Origin: Affinirhizobium straminoryzae
GTDB lineage: Bacteria > Pseudomonadota > Alphaproteobacteria > Rhizobiales > Rhizobiaceae
Assembly (NCBI RefSeq): GCF_007004135.1
Contig: NZ_VJMG01000064.1
Coordinates: forward strand, 1 to 41,160
Length of the DNA stretch: 41,160 bases
Reading direction: 5' to 3'
In this document: in pieces, positions 23,870 through 32,417 of the stretch
Position numbering within the stretch: position 1 is the stretch's first letter
Layout of the letters: each line of letters opens with the position of its first letter
Made by a program: the position numbers and the translations under genes
Notes under the pieces: model-generated
What the model was told of the DNA's origin: nothing
Database searches by the model: none
The model's input: only the letters and a program-made list of their open reading frames with translations

Positions 23870-26800
23870 TTAGGGTGATAGCACGACGCGGAATTTCGCC
23901 TGGGTGGTCTTCAGCAGATAGAGTTCGGTCGTTGCCAAGAGCCGTAGAGCGTCATCCGTGATCGAAGCAACCGAGCCTCCCGGCTGCACGAGTACCATCT
24001 CGAACTCGAGTTTCGCGCGGCGCGACTTCTCCTTGAAGTACGAGAGGTCCTTTATATTGCCCTTGAGAAAGCGGCTATAGCCTTCGCGTCCCCAGATTTC
24101 GTGACGTCTCTTCAGATCTTGATAAAGCGTCGGAAGCCCGGCGTGCTTTGCGGTTATACTCTTCTGTGCCTGGCCGCAGACGAGGTAGAAATTTCGAATG
24201 TCCTGCGAAACGCGTCCCTCATGGGCACCCTTGCAGTGGACTAGACATAAGCGGATCGTGGCGTCGTCGACGTCCTTGAGGCAAACAAGGTCAGCAGCTT
24301 CTCCCGCGCCGTCGTCGTTGAAGATAACGTCGTATTCGCCCTTGATCTGCTCGAACGTACGAAATTGGATCGTTTGCTGATCGCCAACCTTGTGCATCGA
24401 CTCCTTGTTCAACGCGATGCCATCCCAGTTCCAGGCTTCGAGCTTTTCTCGCTGGAAGAGACCTGCGTCCAGTTTTACGGGGATGTGGTAGCAGTTGTAG
24501 GAATAGGTGCCGTCAGCATAGCGAACGATGAACGGATCTTTCTGAAGATACTCGTCCAACGAAATTGCCGGCTGTGTTCCATATCGAAAGGAGGCTGCAG
24601 GGCCGGAAATGTGTTCGTGACGATAGCCGCCGGGGATGTCGTCGCTGATGATCAGGCGGTACTCGGACGTCGCGTCGTCAGTTTCAATGCGAAAGACTAC
24701 TTTCCCATCCGGCCCAACATCGCCAAGATTCAGATCTACGGCGAAGACCGGCACTTCCAAGGACCCAAAGATCACGTACTGCTTATCATTAAAGCGGGTC
24801 TGCGCCTGTTCGCCCCATTGAGCCGCAATGGGCCACGCCGCATGTGGCTTCGTCATTCTTTCCGGACGCAAGAAGTCGCGAACGATATTGCTGTCGCTTT
24901 CGACATCCGATGTGACCTTCGCCCAAGTTGCCGAGGTCCATTCGATCCAGTCTGAAATCGATCCGGCCCTCTGCTGCCAGACTTTGCCGCGACGCTGTGT
25001 TCCGCCCCACAGAACCCGCTCACCGTCCTCGTATCCAAGGCAGGCGAGGTTGTTGAGGGAAGATTCAGCCTTCTCGATACTGGCGAGTCCTTCCGTGACG
25101 TTGGGACCGAAATACGAGGTGAAGCTGATTGCACCAATCCGCGATGAACCTAGGCTTTTGACCAGCGGAAGTTCGACATTGTTGAGGATATTGAAGATTG
25201 GGGTTCCGTAGACCAGGGTCGTGTCATCGTCCGTAACCGCCTTGGCAAGCTTCTCGGATCGCAATGCATCGTAGTCGCTTGCGAACAGGCAGAGAGATCC
25301 TGCGGTTTTATCCCACCTGACGATCAGCAGGTCGTAGATCGTATCGAACACATTTTGATAGTTGCCCCAGGAGACATCGCTTGAACGGCAAACGACGGCA
25401 ACCAGTACATTGTCGTGCTCGCTCAAGGCGTACCAGGTCTCGGACCCTTTAGGGAGCACCGACTCGAAGGCCAGCGGATTCCATTCAATGCATTTCGTCC
25501 GGAAGAGCTGCGCCGAAAGGGCTGGCCGAAGATTCCAGAGCGAAAGATTGGAATGGAGGTTGCCCTTTTCCTTGAGCGCCAGAACGACGTCCTGCAGCCG
25601 CAGCTCTTGGGCGATCCTGTCCTCGCTCAAGCGCTTGATGATATGGTCCCAGTCTGCGCCTTCGGCGTAAAGGTCGGCCAACTTCGCCTCCGCGTCCGGG
25701 TCGGCGATGTTTATCACAACCGAGGCCTCGCCAATCGTCTCCTTGGGGCCTTTGCGGGTGAAGCGACCGATGAACTGCAGGGTCACGGCGAGTGATTTAT
25801 GTGTGTCGTGGAGTGCTGCGACCTTCAGGTAAGGCAGGTCGAATCCTTCCCCGAGCATGTCTACGCAGATCACGATCCTCGCGCCGGCGGCTCCGCGATC
25901 GAATAGCTGGTTCATTGCCTCGCGATTGACGACTGTGCGACCAGGGCCGGAGTAAACGACCACTGGGTTCAGATCCGGTGCGAGACGCTGGTAGATGCGC
26001 CCGACGGCTTCTGCGCGATCCTTGGAGGATGTTCGCGCCATCATCAGATGGTCGAGCTTCAGGTCGTCCCGATCGTGTCGGAGCGCGGCGATCGCTTCCT
26101 TGGCGATAGCGATGTCGCGCGCCTCTTCGTCACCATATTCTTCGATTGTCCTCAGATTGATGGGCCGATAGTAGTCGGCGGCTTGCGCGTCCCCGAGCTT
26201 GTAGTTGAAGATGATCTTGCCATCGATGCGCTTGCCATCTCGACGAAACGGCGTGGCCGTGAATTGAAGAATTCTTTTTCCCGCGAAATGCTCGCGGACG
26301 CCATTCCATGTTTTAGCAGTGATGTGGTGGGCCTCGTCAACAATGAGATCAGAGCATGCCTCGGCAAGTCGGGGGACTACCGCCGGGTCTGAGGCTTCCA
26401 GCACGTTTGGCAGGGCTACGATGACGTTCGCATTACGAACAATTAAATCCAGATCTTCGATGGATCCGATGCCCGTTGTGATCACCGCGACTCGTGGTTT
26501 AGCGAGTTCGTGGGCTATCACCTGTGCATCGGGCAGAACGCCGAGACCTATGAACTTGCGGGCGATCTGGCTCCGGAGCGCATCGCTTGGCACGAGAACC
26601 AGTGTGCGACCGAGACGACGATAGACAAGCGTTGCAAGCATCGTCTCCGTCTTGCCAGTACCCGTTGGAAGGACGACGGTAGCGGGTTCGAAATGCGTTC
26701 CGACCGCAAAGTGGGCTGAAATCGCGTGCAGAGCGCCTATCTGCGGAATGCGTAGGCCAGGGAGATTGTGCTCCTCGTCCTCTGTTCGAAAGTCAAATCC

Positions 26801-27166
26801 GTTGGTCCAGGAACTTATCACCTTTTCCGGCGTATCGGCATAGGTCGCCAGCTCGCCGAACGAATCCCATTGGATCTCTAATTCCTTGGGAAGCGCGTTC
26901 GGATCATCTACACCCAACGCGATCACCACCGGCATCATTGTTTCTATCCTTCGCGCCCCTTTATGGCGGAGGAGTATCTCGCGGTAGGGTGGATTGAGCT
27001 TCGTCTCGATGACGTCGTGACCCTTGAACTCCGAGGGCGAGATCTTAGCTCGCGTTCGAGCACCATCAAAAACGTGCTGGACGACGCGATTTCCGCCGAT
27101 CTTCAAGGTACGTTCGGGAAGTGCCGGCAGCTCAAGCGTGCCGTGCCACGTAGCGAATAGGCTCAT
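23870..27166 (-). CDS. DEAH-box SF2 helicase with possible C-terminal PD-(D/E)xK-like nuclease domain
   Basis: 1098 residues. Helicase motifs: 'RIPQIGALHAI' (Q-like), Walker A PTGTGKT at 167-173, 'LVLVPSDALRSQI', DEAH at 277-280, 'FTATPF' at 302-307, 'CVDMLGEGFDLPYLKVAAL', and QFIGRFTR at 464-471. This is the UvrB/SSL2-type SF2 arrangement found in type I and III restriction translocases. Near 945-1010 the sequence 'YDVIFNDDGAGEAADLVCL' is followed about 15 residues later by 'LCLVHCKGA' and 'DIRNFYLVCGQAQKS'. An Asp before a hydrophobic strand ending in xCK fits a PD-(D/E)xK nuclease of the Mrr type. This part is inferred. It is the first gene of the helicase-MBL pair and is divergent from the DUF2971 gene. 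Confidence 0.9.
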   Translation of the reverse strand: MSLFATWHGTLELPALPERTLKIGGNRVVQHVFDGARTRAKISPSEFKGHDVIETKLNPPYREILLRHKGARRIETMMPVVIALGVDDPNALPKELEIQWDSFGELATYADTPEKVISSWTNGFDFRTEDEEHNLPGLRIPQIGALHAISAHFAVGTHFEPATVVLPTGTGKTETMLATLVYRRLGRTLVLVPSDALRSQIARKFIGLGVLPDAQVIAHELAKPRVAVITTGIGSIEDLDLIVRNANVIVALPNVLEASDPAVVPRLAEACSDLIVDEAHHITAKTWNGVREHFAGKRILQFTATPFRRDGKRIDGKIIFNYKLGDAQAADYYRPINLRTIEEYGDEEARDIAIAKEAIAALRHDRDDLKLDHLMMARTSSKDRAEAVGRIYQRLAPDLNPVVVYSGPGRTVVNREAMNQLFDRGAAGARIVICVDMLGEGFDLPYLKVAALHDTHKSLAVTLQFIGRFTRKGPKETIGEASVVINIADPDAEAKLADLYAEGADWDHIIKRLSEDRIAQELRLQDVVLALKEKGNLHSNLSLWNLRPALSAQLFRTKCIEWNPLAFESVLPKGSETWYALSEHDNVLVAVVCRSSDVSWGNYQNVFDTIYDLLIVRWDKTAGSLCLFASDYDALRSEKLAKAVTDDDTTLVYGTPIFNILNNVELPLVKSLGSSRIGAISFTSYFGPNVTEGLASIEKAESSLNNLACLGYEDGERVLWGGTQRRGKVWQQRAGSISDWIEWTSATWAKVTSDVESDSNIVRDFLRPERMTKPHAAWPIAAQWGEQAQTRFNDKQYVIFGSLEVPVFAVDLNLGDVGPDGKVVFRIETDDATSEYRLIISDDIPGGYRHEHISGPAASFRYGTQPAISLDEYLQKDPFIVRYADGTYSYNCYHIPVKLDAGLFQREKLEAWNWDGIALNKESMHKVGDQQTIQFRTFEQIKGEYDVIFNDDGAGEAADLVCLKDVDDATIRLCLVHCKGAHEGRVSQDIRNFYLVCGQAQKSITAKHAGLPTLYQDLKRRHEIWGREGYSRFLKGNIKDLSYFKEKSRRAKLEFEMVLVQPGGSVASITDDALRLLATTELYLLKTTQAKFRVVLSP

Positions 27167-27370
27167 GTCGACTTTTGATAGGGTTGAATGATGGCTCGTT
27201 TCTGCGATTAATGGTCGCAGGAACGATGATATTGAATATTCGCCGTATCAAGTATTTTTGGAAGTAGTGCACGAGTAATAAACAGAAATTTGCTAGGGGA
27301 TTGCAGAGAACTATTTTGCAGCGGCATCGCTGGGGATATCAAGGCTGGGGAACATGGGGCGGCATACCTA
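27167..27370. promoter_or_regulatory. Divergent promoter region with an inverted repeat
   Basis: About 200 AT-richer bases separate the leftward helicase-MBL genes from the rightward DUF2971 gene, so promoters for both must lie here. An inverted repeat CTGCGA...TCGCAG with a 7-base centre is at 27202-27220, about 36 bases upstream of the helicase ATG, and could be an operator. I could not identify unambiguous -35/-10 boxes. Confidence 0.4.
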
Positions 27371-28300
27371 ATGAAGTTGATCTTTAAGTACTTCTCAGAG
27401 AGTGTTATCGAACACGTTTTTGCGCGTGATGACTATGTCGGCATCAAGTGCAGCTTGCCAGAGGACTACAACGATCCGTTCGAGCTGTTCCTAGGCGTAG
27501 ACCTTGAGCAAGGATCTGACCTGCTGGCGACGTATAGCGACGTGGTCCAGGAAATCCCTTCGTTGTTGACCACCTGCTTCTCTAGATCACCGGCAGTAAC
27601 TCCAATGTGGGCGCACTATGGTAACAATCACAAAGGATTCGTGATCGGGTTTGATGTTGCCAAGCTGCAAGAGGTTTTCCCGGACCTCCTGATCCGCGAG
27701 ATTATATACCGAGAGCGACCGAGTGAGACACTAATCTCGTTCGCTCAGATGGCTGCGCACCGGAAAAAGCCGAGGGACGCGATGGCCCTTCGGGACGCCG
27801 TCATTTATCAAGGCTATTTCTCGAAACATCTGGAGTGGAGTTACGAGCAGGAAGTGCGCGCCGTGAATTTCGAAGGCTATGTCGAGGACGTGAGCGGCCA
27901 CAAAATTATCTACTTACCGCAGCGATGTGTCGCGGCGGTGATCTCCGGAGCAAAGTCTTCGTCGCAGACGAAAGATGCTCTTAAGGAACGGGCACAAGAA
28001 CTCGGGTCCGACTTCTATGTCGGAAAAATAGGTCGCAGCTATCCGACACCTTATATGCTCACAGGAGCAGGTGGCGGCAGAGTGTTTGCGAACGGGGAGA
28101 TAGTCCCTCCGATTGCGGTATGTGCTGAATGCGCGGAGCCGCTAAGAGACAAGCGAGATCTGTGTCCGTGGTGTTCTATTGATGACGCCCTAAGATTAGA
28201 GGCCGCCGCAAACAATCCTTTTAGGATCCTTGATCATTTTGGGCTGCTTGAGGAATATGTTGAAGGATATCCCGCGAGGCCACGGAAGCCCTACAAGTAA
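27371..28300 (+). CDS. DUF2971 family protein with C-terminal zinc ribbon
   Basis: 309 residues from the ATG at 27371; an earlier in-frame start at 27290 would add 27 residues not typical of the family. DUF2971 features are clear: 'IFKYFSES', 'LPEDYNDPFELFLG', 'TTCFSRSPAVTPMWAHYGNNHKGFVIGFD', 'IIYRERP', 'YFSKHLEWSYEQEVRAV' and 'CVAAVISGAKSS'. The tail carries two cysteine pairs, C251/C254 and C265/C268 (CAEC and CPWC), which should bind zinc. The biochemical role of DUF2971 is unknown to me; the gene often sits in variable regions. It is divergent from the helicase-MBL genes and might be a regulator or an effector of that module (inference). Confidence 0.82.
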   Translation: MKLIFKYFSESVIEHVFARDDYVGIKCSLPEDYNDPFELFLGVDLEQGSDLLATYSDVVQEIPSLLTTCFSRSPAVTPMWAHYGNNHKGFVIGFDVAKLQEVFPDLLIREIIYRERPSETLISFAQMAAHRKKPRDAMALRDAVIYQGYFSKHLEWSYEQEVRAVNFEGYVEDVSGHKIIYLPQRCVAAVISGAKSSSQTKDALKERAQELGSDFYVGKIGRSYPTPYMLTGAGGGRVFANGEIVPPIAVCAECAEPLRDKRDLCPWCSIDDALRLEAAANNPFRILDHFGLLEEYVEGYPARPRKPYK

Positions 28301-28579
28301 GCTCATGATCGATCGCGGGAGGGACGGCCGTCAGGTCGATGCCTCGCAGAAGCGGGGCATTTTGAAGCTTCCTTGGCTCGGGAATCATAAAGCTCGCTCA
28401 CCAGTGGCGGCCGTCGATTGCCGGTCGACTTCCTCGGTTGCGAGACTCTCATCAGAGAGATCGACATTCGGCAACATCATCAATTTTTTCAGTGCTTTGG
28501 TGCGATAGGATCTGCCGGGTCGCAGGTTCAGATCCTTTCAAGAGCAATAAGAAGCGTCCGGCGGTATGCCGGAGCTTTA
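28301..28579. other. Intergenic region with tRNA T-arm-like scar and a hairpin
   Basis: Two things stand out in these 279 bases. GGTCGCAGGTTCAGATCCT at 28518-28536 resembles the variable-loop/T-arm part of a tRNA gene (compare the usual GGTTCRANTCC), but no acceptor or anticodon arms are found around it. TCCGGC-GGTAT-GCCGGA at 28557-28573 is a 6-base hairpin. On the minus strand it is followed by a T-rich stretch, so it may end the leftward AraC gene at 28580. No open frame here looks real. Confidence 0.45.
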
Positions 28580-29491
28580 TTAGCCCATCAGGTGCATTTT
28601 CTGACCGTAGCGAGCTGGAGACATACCTGCATATCGGGCAAAGGCGACGCTGAAACTACTGGACGAACTGTAACCAACGCGTTCAGCGACTTGATCCAAG
28701 CCAAGCTCTTGTCCGCGAAGAAGCCGGCCGGCCAAAGCCATCCGCCAAGCCATAAGATATTCCATAGGCGGCATGCCCACTGTGCGGCTGAAACGGGCGA
28801 AGAAGGCCGAGCGCGACAAAGATGCCTCGGAAGCTAGCCGCGCAATCGTCCAAGAATAGTCCGGTTTCGCATGAAAGGCGCGCAGCGCGGCTGCAACACG
28901 ATCATCAGCTAGGCCGCGAGCTAAGCCAGCCGGCGCATTGTGTGCCTCACAGCCGCATCGCAATGCCTCGATCAGCAATACCTCCAGCAACCGTTCAAGC
29001 ACAAGCTCGCGTGCCGGGCGATGCGCAAGGGTCTCGTCGCCGACCAATTGCGTCAGCGTCGCGAGCCGCGACTCCCCGCGCGCAAGGACGACGTGTGGAA
29101 GCAGCGGCACCAGCAGCGCAACGTCCGGCGAACCAAACGAACAATGCCCGATCCGGATGCGGAGGTTTGACAGCTCGTCTTCACCGCCGACACGAAAACG
29201 GCCCTCGCCGATCTCGATCGGTTCTCTTGATGTCTCCTCCTGCGGCAAGTCGAGGCTTTCCTTGATCAAGTCGCGCATCGCCGGAACCAGCAGGAAATCC
29301 CCCGCCTGCAACAGCAGGGGCGGTTGCCCGTCAACTGTCACACGACAATGACCCTCCAACACTGCGCAGTAGAAGGGATCTCCGGTCCCCTTCCGGTCGA
29401 ACCTCCAGGAGCCGGCGCACTCGATAAGCTTGGAAAAGCGAGCCTTTGGCTGGAGCAGCGTTACGACTTCGGCGAGAGGATCGGGTGTCAT
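28580..29491 (-). CDS. AraC-family regulator with cupin N-terminal domain
   Basis: 303 residues. The N-terminal 190 residues match the AraC cupin_6 type: 'FSKLIECAGSWRFDRKGTGDPFYCAVLEGHCRVTVDGQPPLLLQAGDFLLVPA' is a cupin strand set with the 'AGD' turn. Residues about 205-300 are the AraC double helix-turn-helix: 'WTIARLASEASLSRSAFFARFSRTVGMPPMEYLMAWRM' and 'LDQVAERVGYSSSSSFSVAFARYAGMSPARY'. It should be a ligand-dependent activator. The divergent short-chain dehydrogenase gene at 29587 is its likely target; regulators of this subfamily usually sit next to the dehydrogenase they control. The ligand is unknown. Confidence 0.9.
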   Translation of the reverse strand: MTPDPLAEVVTLLQPKARFSKLIECAGSWRFDRKGTGDPFYCAVLEGHCRVTVDGQPPLLLQAGDFLLVPAMRDLIKESLDLPQEETSREPIEIGEGRFRVGGEDELSNLRIRIGHCSFGSPDVALLVPLLPHVVLARGESRLATLTQLVGDETLAHRPARELVLERLLEVLLIEALRCGCEAHNAPAGLARGLADDRVAAALRAFHAKPDYSWTIARLASEASLSRSAFFARFSRTVGMPPMEYLMAWRMALAGRLLRGQELGLDQVAERVGYSSSSSFSVAFARYAGMSPARYGQKMHLMG

Positions 29492-29586
29492 CCAGGACTA
29501 TTTCGAAAGAAATCGATATCCAGAGCCATATCACGTCCTGGGCGGCTCCGATAGATTGTCGTCAACATCAACATGCGGAGTTTCTT

Positions 29587-30333
29587 ATGCCAGCAATCCT
29601 AATTACGGGCTGCTCTTCTGGCTTCGGGCTGGAGACTGCCCGGCTGTTTGTCGATCGCGGCTGGGATGTGGCGGCCACCATGCGAACACCAGACACCACG
29701 CTAATTCCTCCGTCTGAGAGGCTTCGAGTCCTACAACTCGACGTCACCGACCCGGTGAGTGTCGCCCGTGCCGTCGCCGAGGCTGGCCCTATTGAGGTCC
29801 TGGTCAATAATGCCGGCTTCGGCGTGCCGTCGCCGGTCGAACTGACCGAACCCGAGATCGCGCGCGCAATGTTCGAGACCAACACGTTGGGCACGCTTGC
29901 GATGATCCAGGCGGTACTCCCATCGTTTCGTGAGCGCCGGTCGGGAGTCATCATCAACGTCTCATCGTCGACCACGCTTAAGTCGCAGCCAATGGTCGGC
30001 ATGTACAGGGCCAGCAAAGCGGCGGTCAATTCCATGACCGAGACGCTGGCCCTGGAAGTACGCGAGTTTGGCGTGCGCGCCCATTTGGTCGTACCGGGGA
30101 GTGCGCCCGGGACGCGGTTCGGCGAAAACGGCATGCCGCATCTGCAGGGCCGCGACAACGCCGATTATGCGCCGATGATCGAGCGCATCGTCGCACACAT
30201 GCGCAACCAGTCGGGACCTATAACCCATGCGTCGGACGTCGGTTCGGCGATCTGGCGATGTGCCACAGACCCGGCATCGCCATTCCGCCTCGCCGCAGGG
30301 CGCGATGCGGAAGCCTTGATGGCGGGGGCGTAA
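29587..30333 (+). CDS. Short-chain dehydrogenase/reductase (SDR)
   Basis: 248 residues from the ATG at 29587, preceded by GGAG about 7 bases upstream. A longer in-frame ORF reaches back to 29446, but its extra residues are not SDR-like and overlap the AraC gene. Classical SDR motifs: the nucleotide-binding TGCSSGFG near the N-terminus, NNAGFG, the catalytic serine in 'INVSSST' and YxxxK in 'MYRASKAAV'. The arginine in 'TMRTPD' at the end of the second strand favours NADP(H). The substrate cannot be told. It is divergent from a cupin-AraC regulator and followed by a broken MBL hydrolase gene. Confidence 0.9.
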   Translation: MPAILITGCSSGFGLETARLFVDRGWDVAATMRTPDTTLIPPSERLRVLQLDVTDPVSVARAVAEAGPIEVLVNNAGFGVPSPVELTEPEIARAMFETNTLGTLAMIQAVLPSFRERRSGVIINVSSSTTLKSQPMVGMYRASKAAVNSMTETLALEVREFGVRAHLVVPGSAPGTRFGENGMPHLQGRDNADYAPMIERIVAHMRNQSGPITHASDVGSAIWRCATDPASPFRLAAGRDAEALMAGA

Positions 30334-30516
30334 TATGCTGGGTGCGGCGACCCATAAAATTGAAGAGACGGTGAGTGTATGACGGGTTATTTGTAAGTTC
30401 GTGGAGATGGTCGAATACAGACCTCGCGGCTCTGATACGCGCTTTTTGCAATCTTCGTCCGGCCCTGGTTCTCCGCCTACCATTCCCCCGATTAGCTTCT
30501 TTAGAGGAACAGTGTC

Positions 30517-31256
30517 ATGTCGAAACCGTTCGAGCGTACCGTTGGACGCTACACTATTTCCAAGATAACCGAGCTGGAACTTACCGACTTTTCGCCCGCA
30601 AGGCTGTTTCCCGAATTCGGTGATCAGGCGACGGACCCGAAGCTTTTTCCCCCTGGCCTGTTGTCGCCCGCAGGAAACATCATTCTCAGCAGCCATAGCT
30701 GGTTGATCTCATTCTCCTAACTCATCTCCATTGCGATCATGTCGGATGGAATACAATCTGGGACGGCGAAATCTGGCACCCGACCTTTCCGAATGCGCGC
30801 TACGTGTTCAGCGCCAAAGAGTATGGTTTCTTCTCTTCTCCCGACAACCATATCGATCGGCATCGTACCAGTTTCATGGCCCGCGCCGATAGTGTCGATC
30901 CCGTTGTCAAAGCCTGCCAGGCGGTCATGATCCCCGTCGACGGTAGCGATGTTTTTCCCGGTATTCGCTACCTGTCGACGCCCGGCCACAGTCCGTTTCA
31001 CGCTTCAATCGCGATCGATACCGAGGAGGGGACGGCCCTGTTCGCCGGCGACACGATGCATCACGATGCCCAAGTTTTCAGACCGGAGGTAAATTCGATC
31101 TTTGACGCGGACGCAGATCTCGCGCGCCACTCTCTAGAGATCCTTCTCGATACGGCGAGTACTTCCGGGACCATCGTGTTCGGCGCGCATCTGGCCGGCG
31201 GTTCCGCTATAAAGATTACAAAAACCGCAAAGGGATACCGCTGGCAGGACGCCTAG
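30517..31256 (+). pseudogene. MBL-fold metallohydrolase, broken by internal deletion and frameshift
   Basis: The first frame (30517-30720, 67 residues) begins 'SKPFERTVGRYTISKITELEL' and runs to 'NIILSSHSWLI' before a stop. From about 30708 a different frame reads 'LILLTHLHCDHVGWNTIWDGEIWHPTFPNARYVFS', containing the HxHxDH metal motif, and continues to 31256 with 'TPGHSPFHASIAI', 'FAGDTMHH' and 'GAHLAGG'. The strand-loop region with 'LIDTGIGND'-type sequence normally between these parts is missing, so about 30-40 codons were deleted at about 30700 and the frame was shifted. The enzyme cannot be made whole. Intact relatives hydrolyse lactones or other esters. The sequence around the junction is worth checking for an assembly error. 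Confidence 0.8.
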
Positions 31257-31412
31257 AGCATTCCTGAAAAAGCGCGAGCGACACGTCAAACGCAGCCGCA
31301 CCTTTCACGCACGCTTCGCTGTGAGCTCGACATACGTCTGCCCGGACGATCGTAACGCGTGGAACGCGTCCGTTGACGCGTATTGCACCGGCTTGCTGCG
31401 CCACTTCGGCAA

Positions 31413-32324
31413 CTAGACCTGTTCTCCCAGGTGATGTCGGACCCATTTTGCCTCTTCCGATGCGGTACGCCCGAATTGCCGTCTGAAATCGCGACTGAAT
31501 TGCGCCGCACTGACATAGCCTACTGAAGCTGCAACCTCTGCGATCGTTCCAGTCTGGCGAGCGATCATTAGCCTCGCCTCGTGGAGCCGCATCGCCTTCA
31601 CATACTGCATTGGGGTGGTGCCGGTGAGTTCCTTGAAATGGACATGGTAGGAAGGAACGCTCATGCCTGCATCTCTAGCCAGATCCGCAACGGCGATCTC
31701 GGAACCATGATTTTCCCGTAGCCACGCCAAGCTCGCGACCAGTTTCCCCGAAGTCCCCTTCCGCTGCAGGGCCGCAACCAATGCGCCGCCTTGAGGGCCT
31801 GACATGACCCGGTAATGCAGTTCACGCAGGGTTGAGCCTCCGAGGACTGCGACCTCGACCGGGCTGTCGAGCACCATCAGCAAGCGCAGCAGGACGTCTT
31901 CGATCCTGCTATCCATTCTGCTCGAGGCGAGCCCTCTCGGCGTGGCGCTCGTAGGACCGGCAAATCTTTCGACCTGCATGGCGATCTCGGCTGCCATCCG
32001 CATATCGAACTCCAGATAAACCGCAAGCAGCGGCCGCTGCGGACTGGCTGTCGACGTCATCCGGAAAGGGACGGGTACCGAAACGGCAAGATAGTGGTCC
32101 TCGTCGTAGAGGTAGATTTCCCCATCCAGTATGCCGTGTTTGCTCCCCTGCAAGACGAAGACGGCCCCTGGTTTATAAAGAACCGGAATGTCATTCAGCA
32201 TTGCCTCGGTGCGGAGGATCCGGACACAGCCGAGCGCAGTTTGATTATACCCAAGACGAGGCGCGAGTTGGCCGGCTAGGACGACAAGCTGGTCATGGGC
32301 GGAGAGCGGCTTTTTGTGGTTCAT
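31413..32324 (-). CDS. AraC-family regulator with AraC_N domain (YqhC-like)
   Basis: 303 residues from the ATG at 32324; a TTG at 32336 would add four. The N-terminal part matches the AraC_N family: 'IPVLYKPGAVFVLQGSKHGILDGEIYLYDEDHYLAVSVPVPF', a beta-barrel that senses small molecules. The C-terminal 100 residues hold two helix-turn-helix units ('IAVADLARDAGMSVPSYHVHFKELTGTTPMQYVKAMRL' and 'IAEVAASVGYVSAAQFSRDFRRQFG'). Members of this group (YqhC type) activate neighbouring aldehyde or ketone reductase genes, which fits the divergent SDR gene at 32418. Binding of an aldehyde-like ligand is inference. Confidence 0.9.
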   Translation of the reverse strand: MNHKKPLSAHDQLVVLAGQLAPRLGYNQTALGCVRILRTEAMLNDIPVLYKPGAVFVLQGSKHGILDGEIYLYDEDHYLAVSVPVPFRMTSTASPQRPLLAVYLEFDMRMAAEIAMQVERFAGPTSATPRGLASSRMDSRIEDVLLRLLMVLDSPVEVAVLGGSTLRELHYRVMSGPQGGALVAALQRKGTSGKLVASLAWLRENHGSEIAVADLARDAGMSVPSYHVHFKELTGTTPMQYVKAMRLHEARLMIARQTGTIAEVAASVGYVSAAQFSRDFRRQFGRTASEEAKWVRHHLGEQV

Positions 32325-32417
32325 AGGATTTGGCAAAGTTTTGAAAGGATACGCAATCGAATTGATGCGATCTGTAGACTATCTGTCACTTCCATCGTCA
32401 ATCAAGGAGTTTCAGAC

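Noticed and set aside
28501..28545. A complete tRNA gene
   Set aside because: Only the T-arm-like part can be seen; no acceptor, D or anticodon arm can be folded around it.
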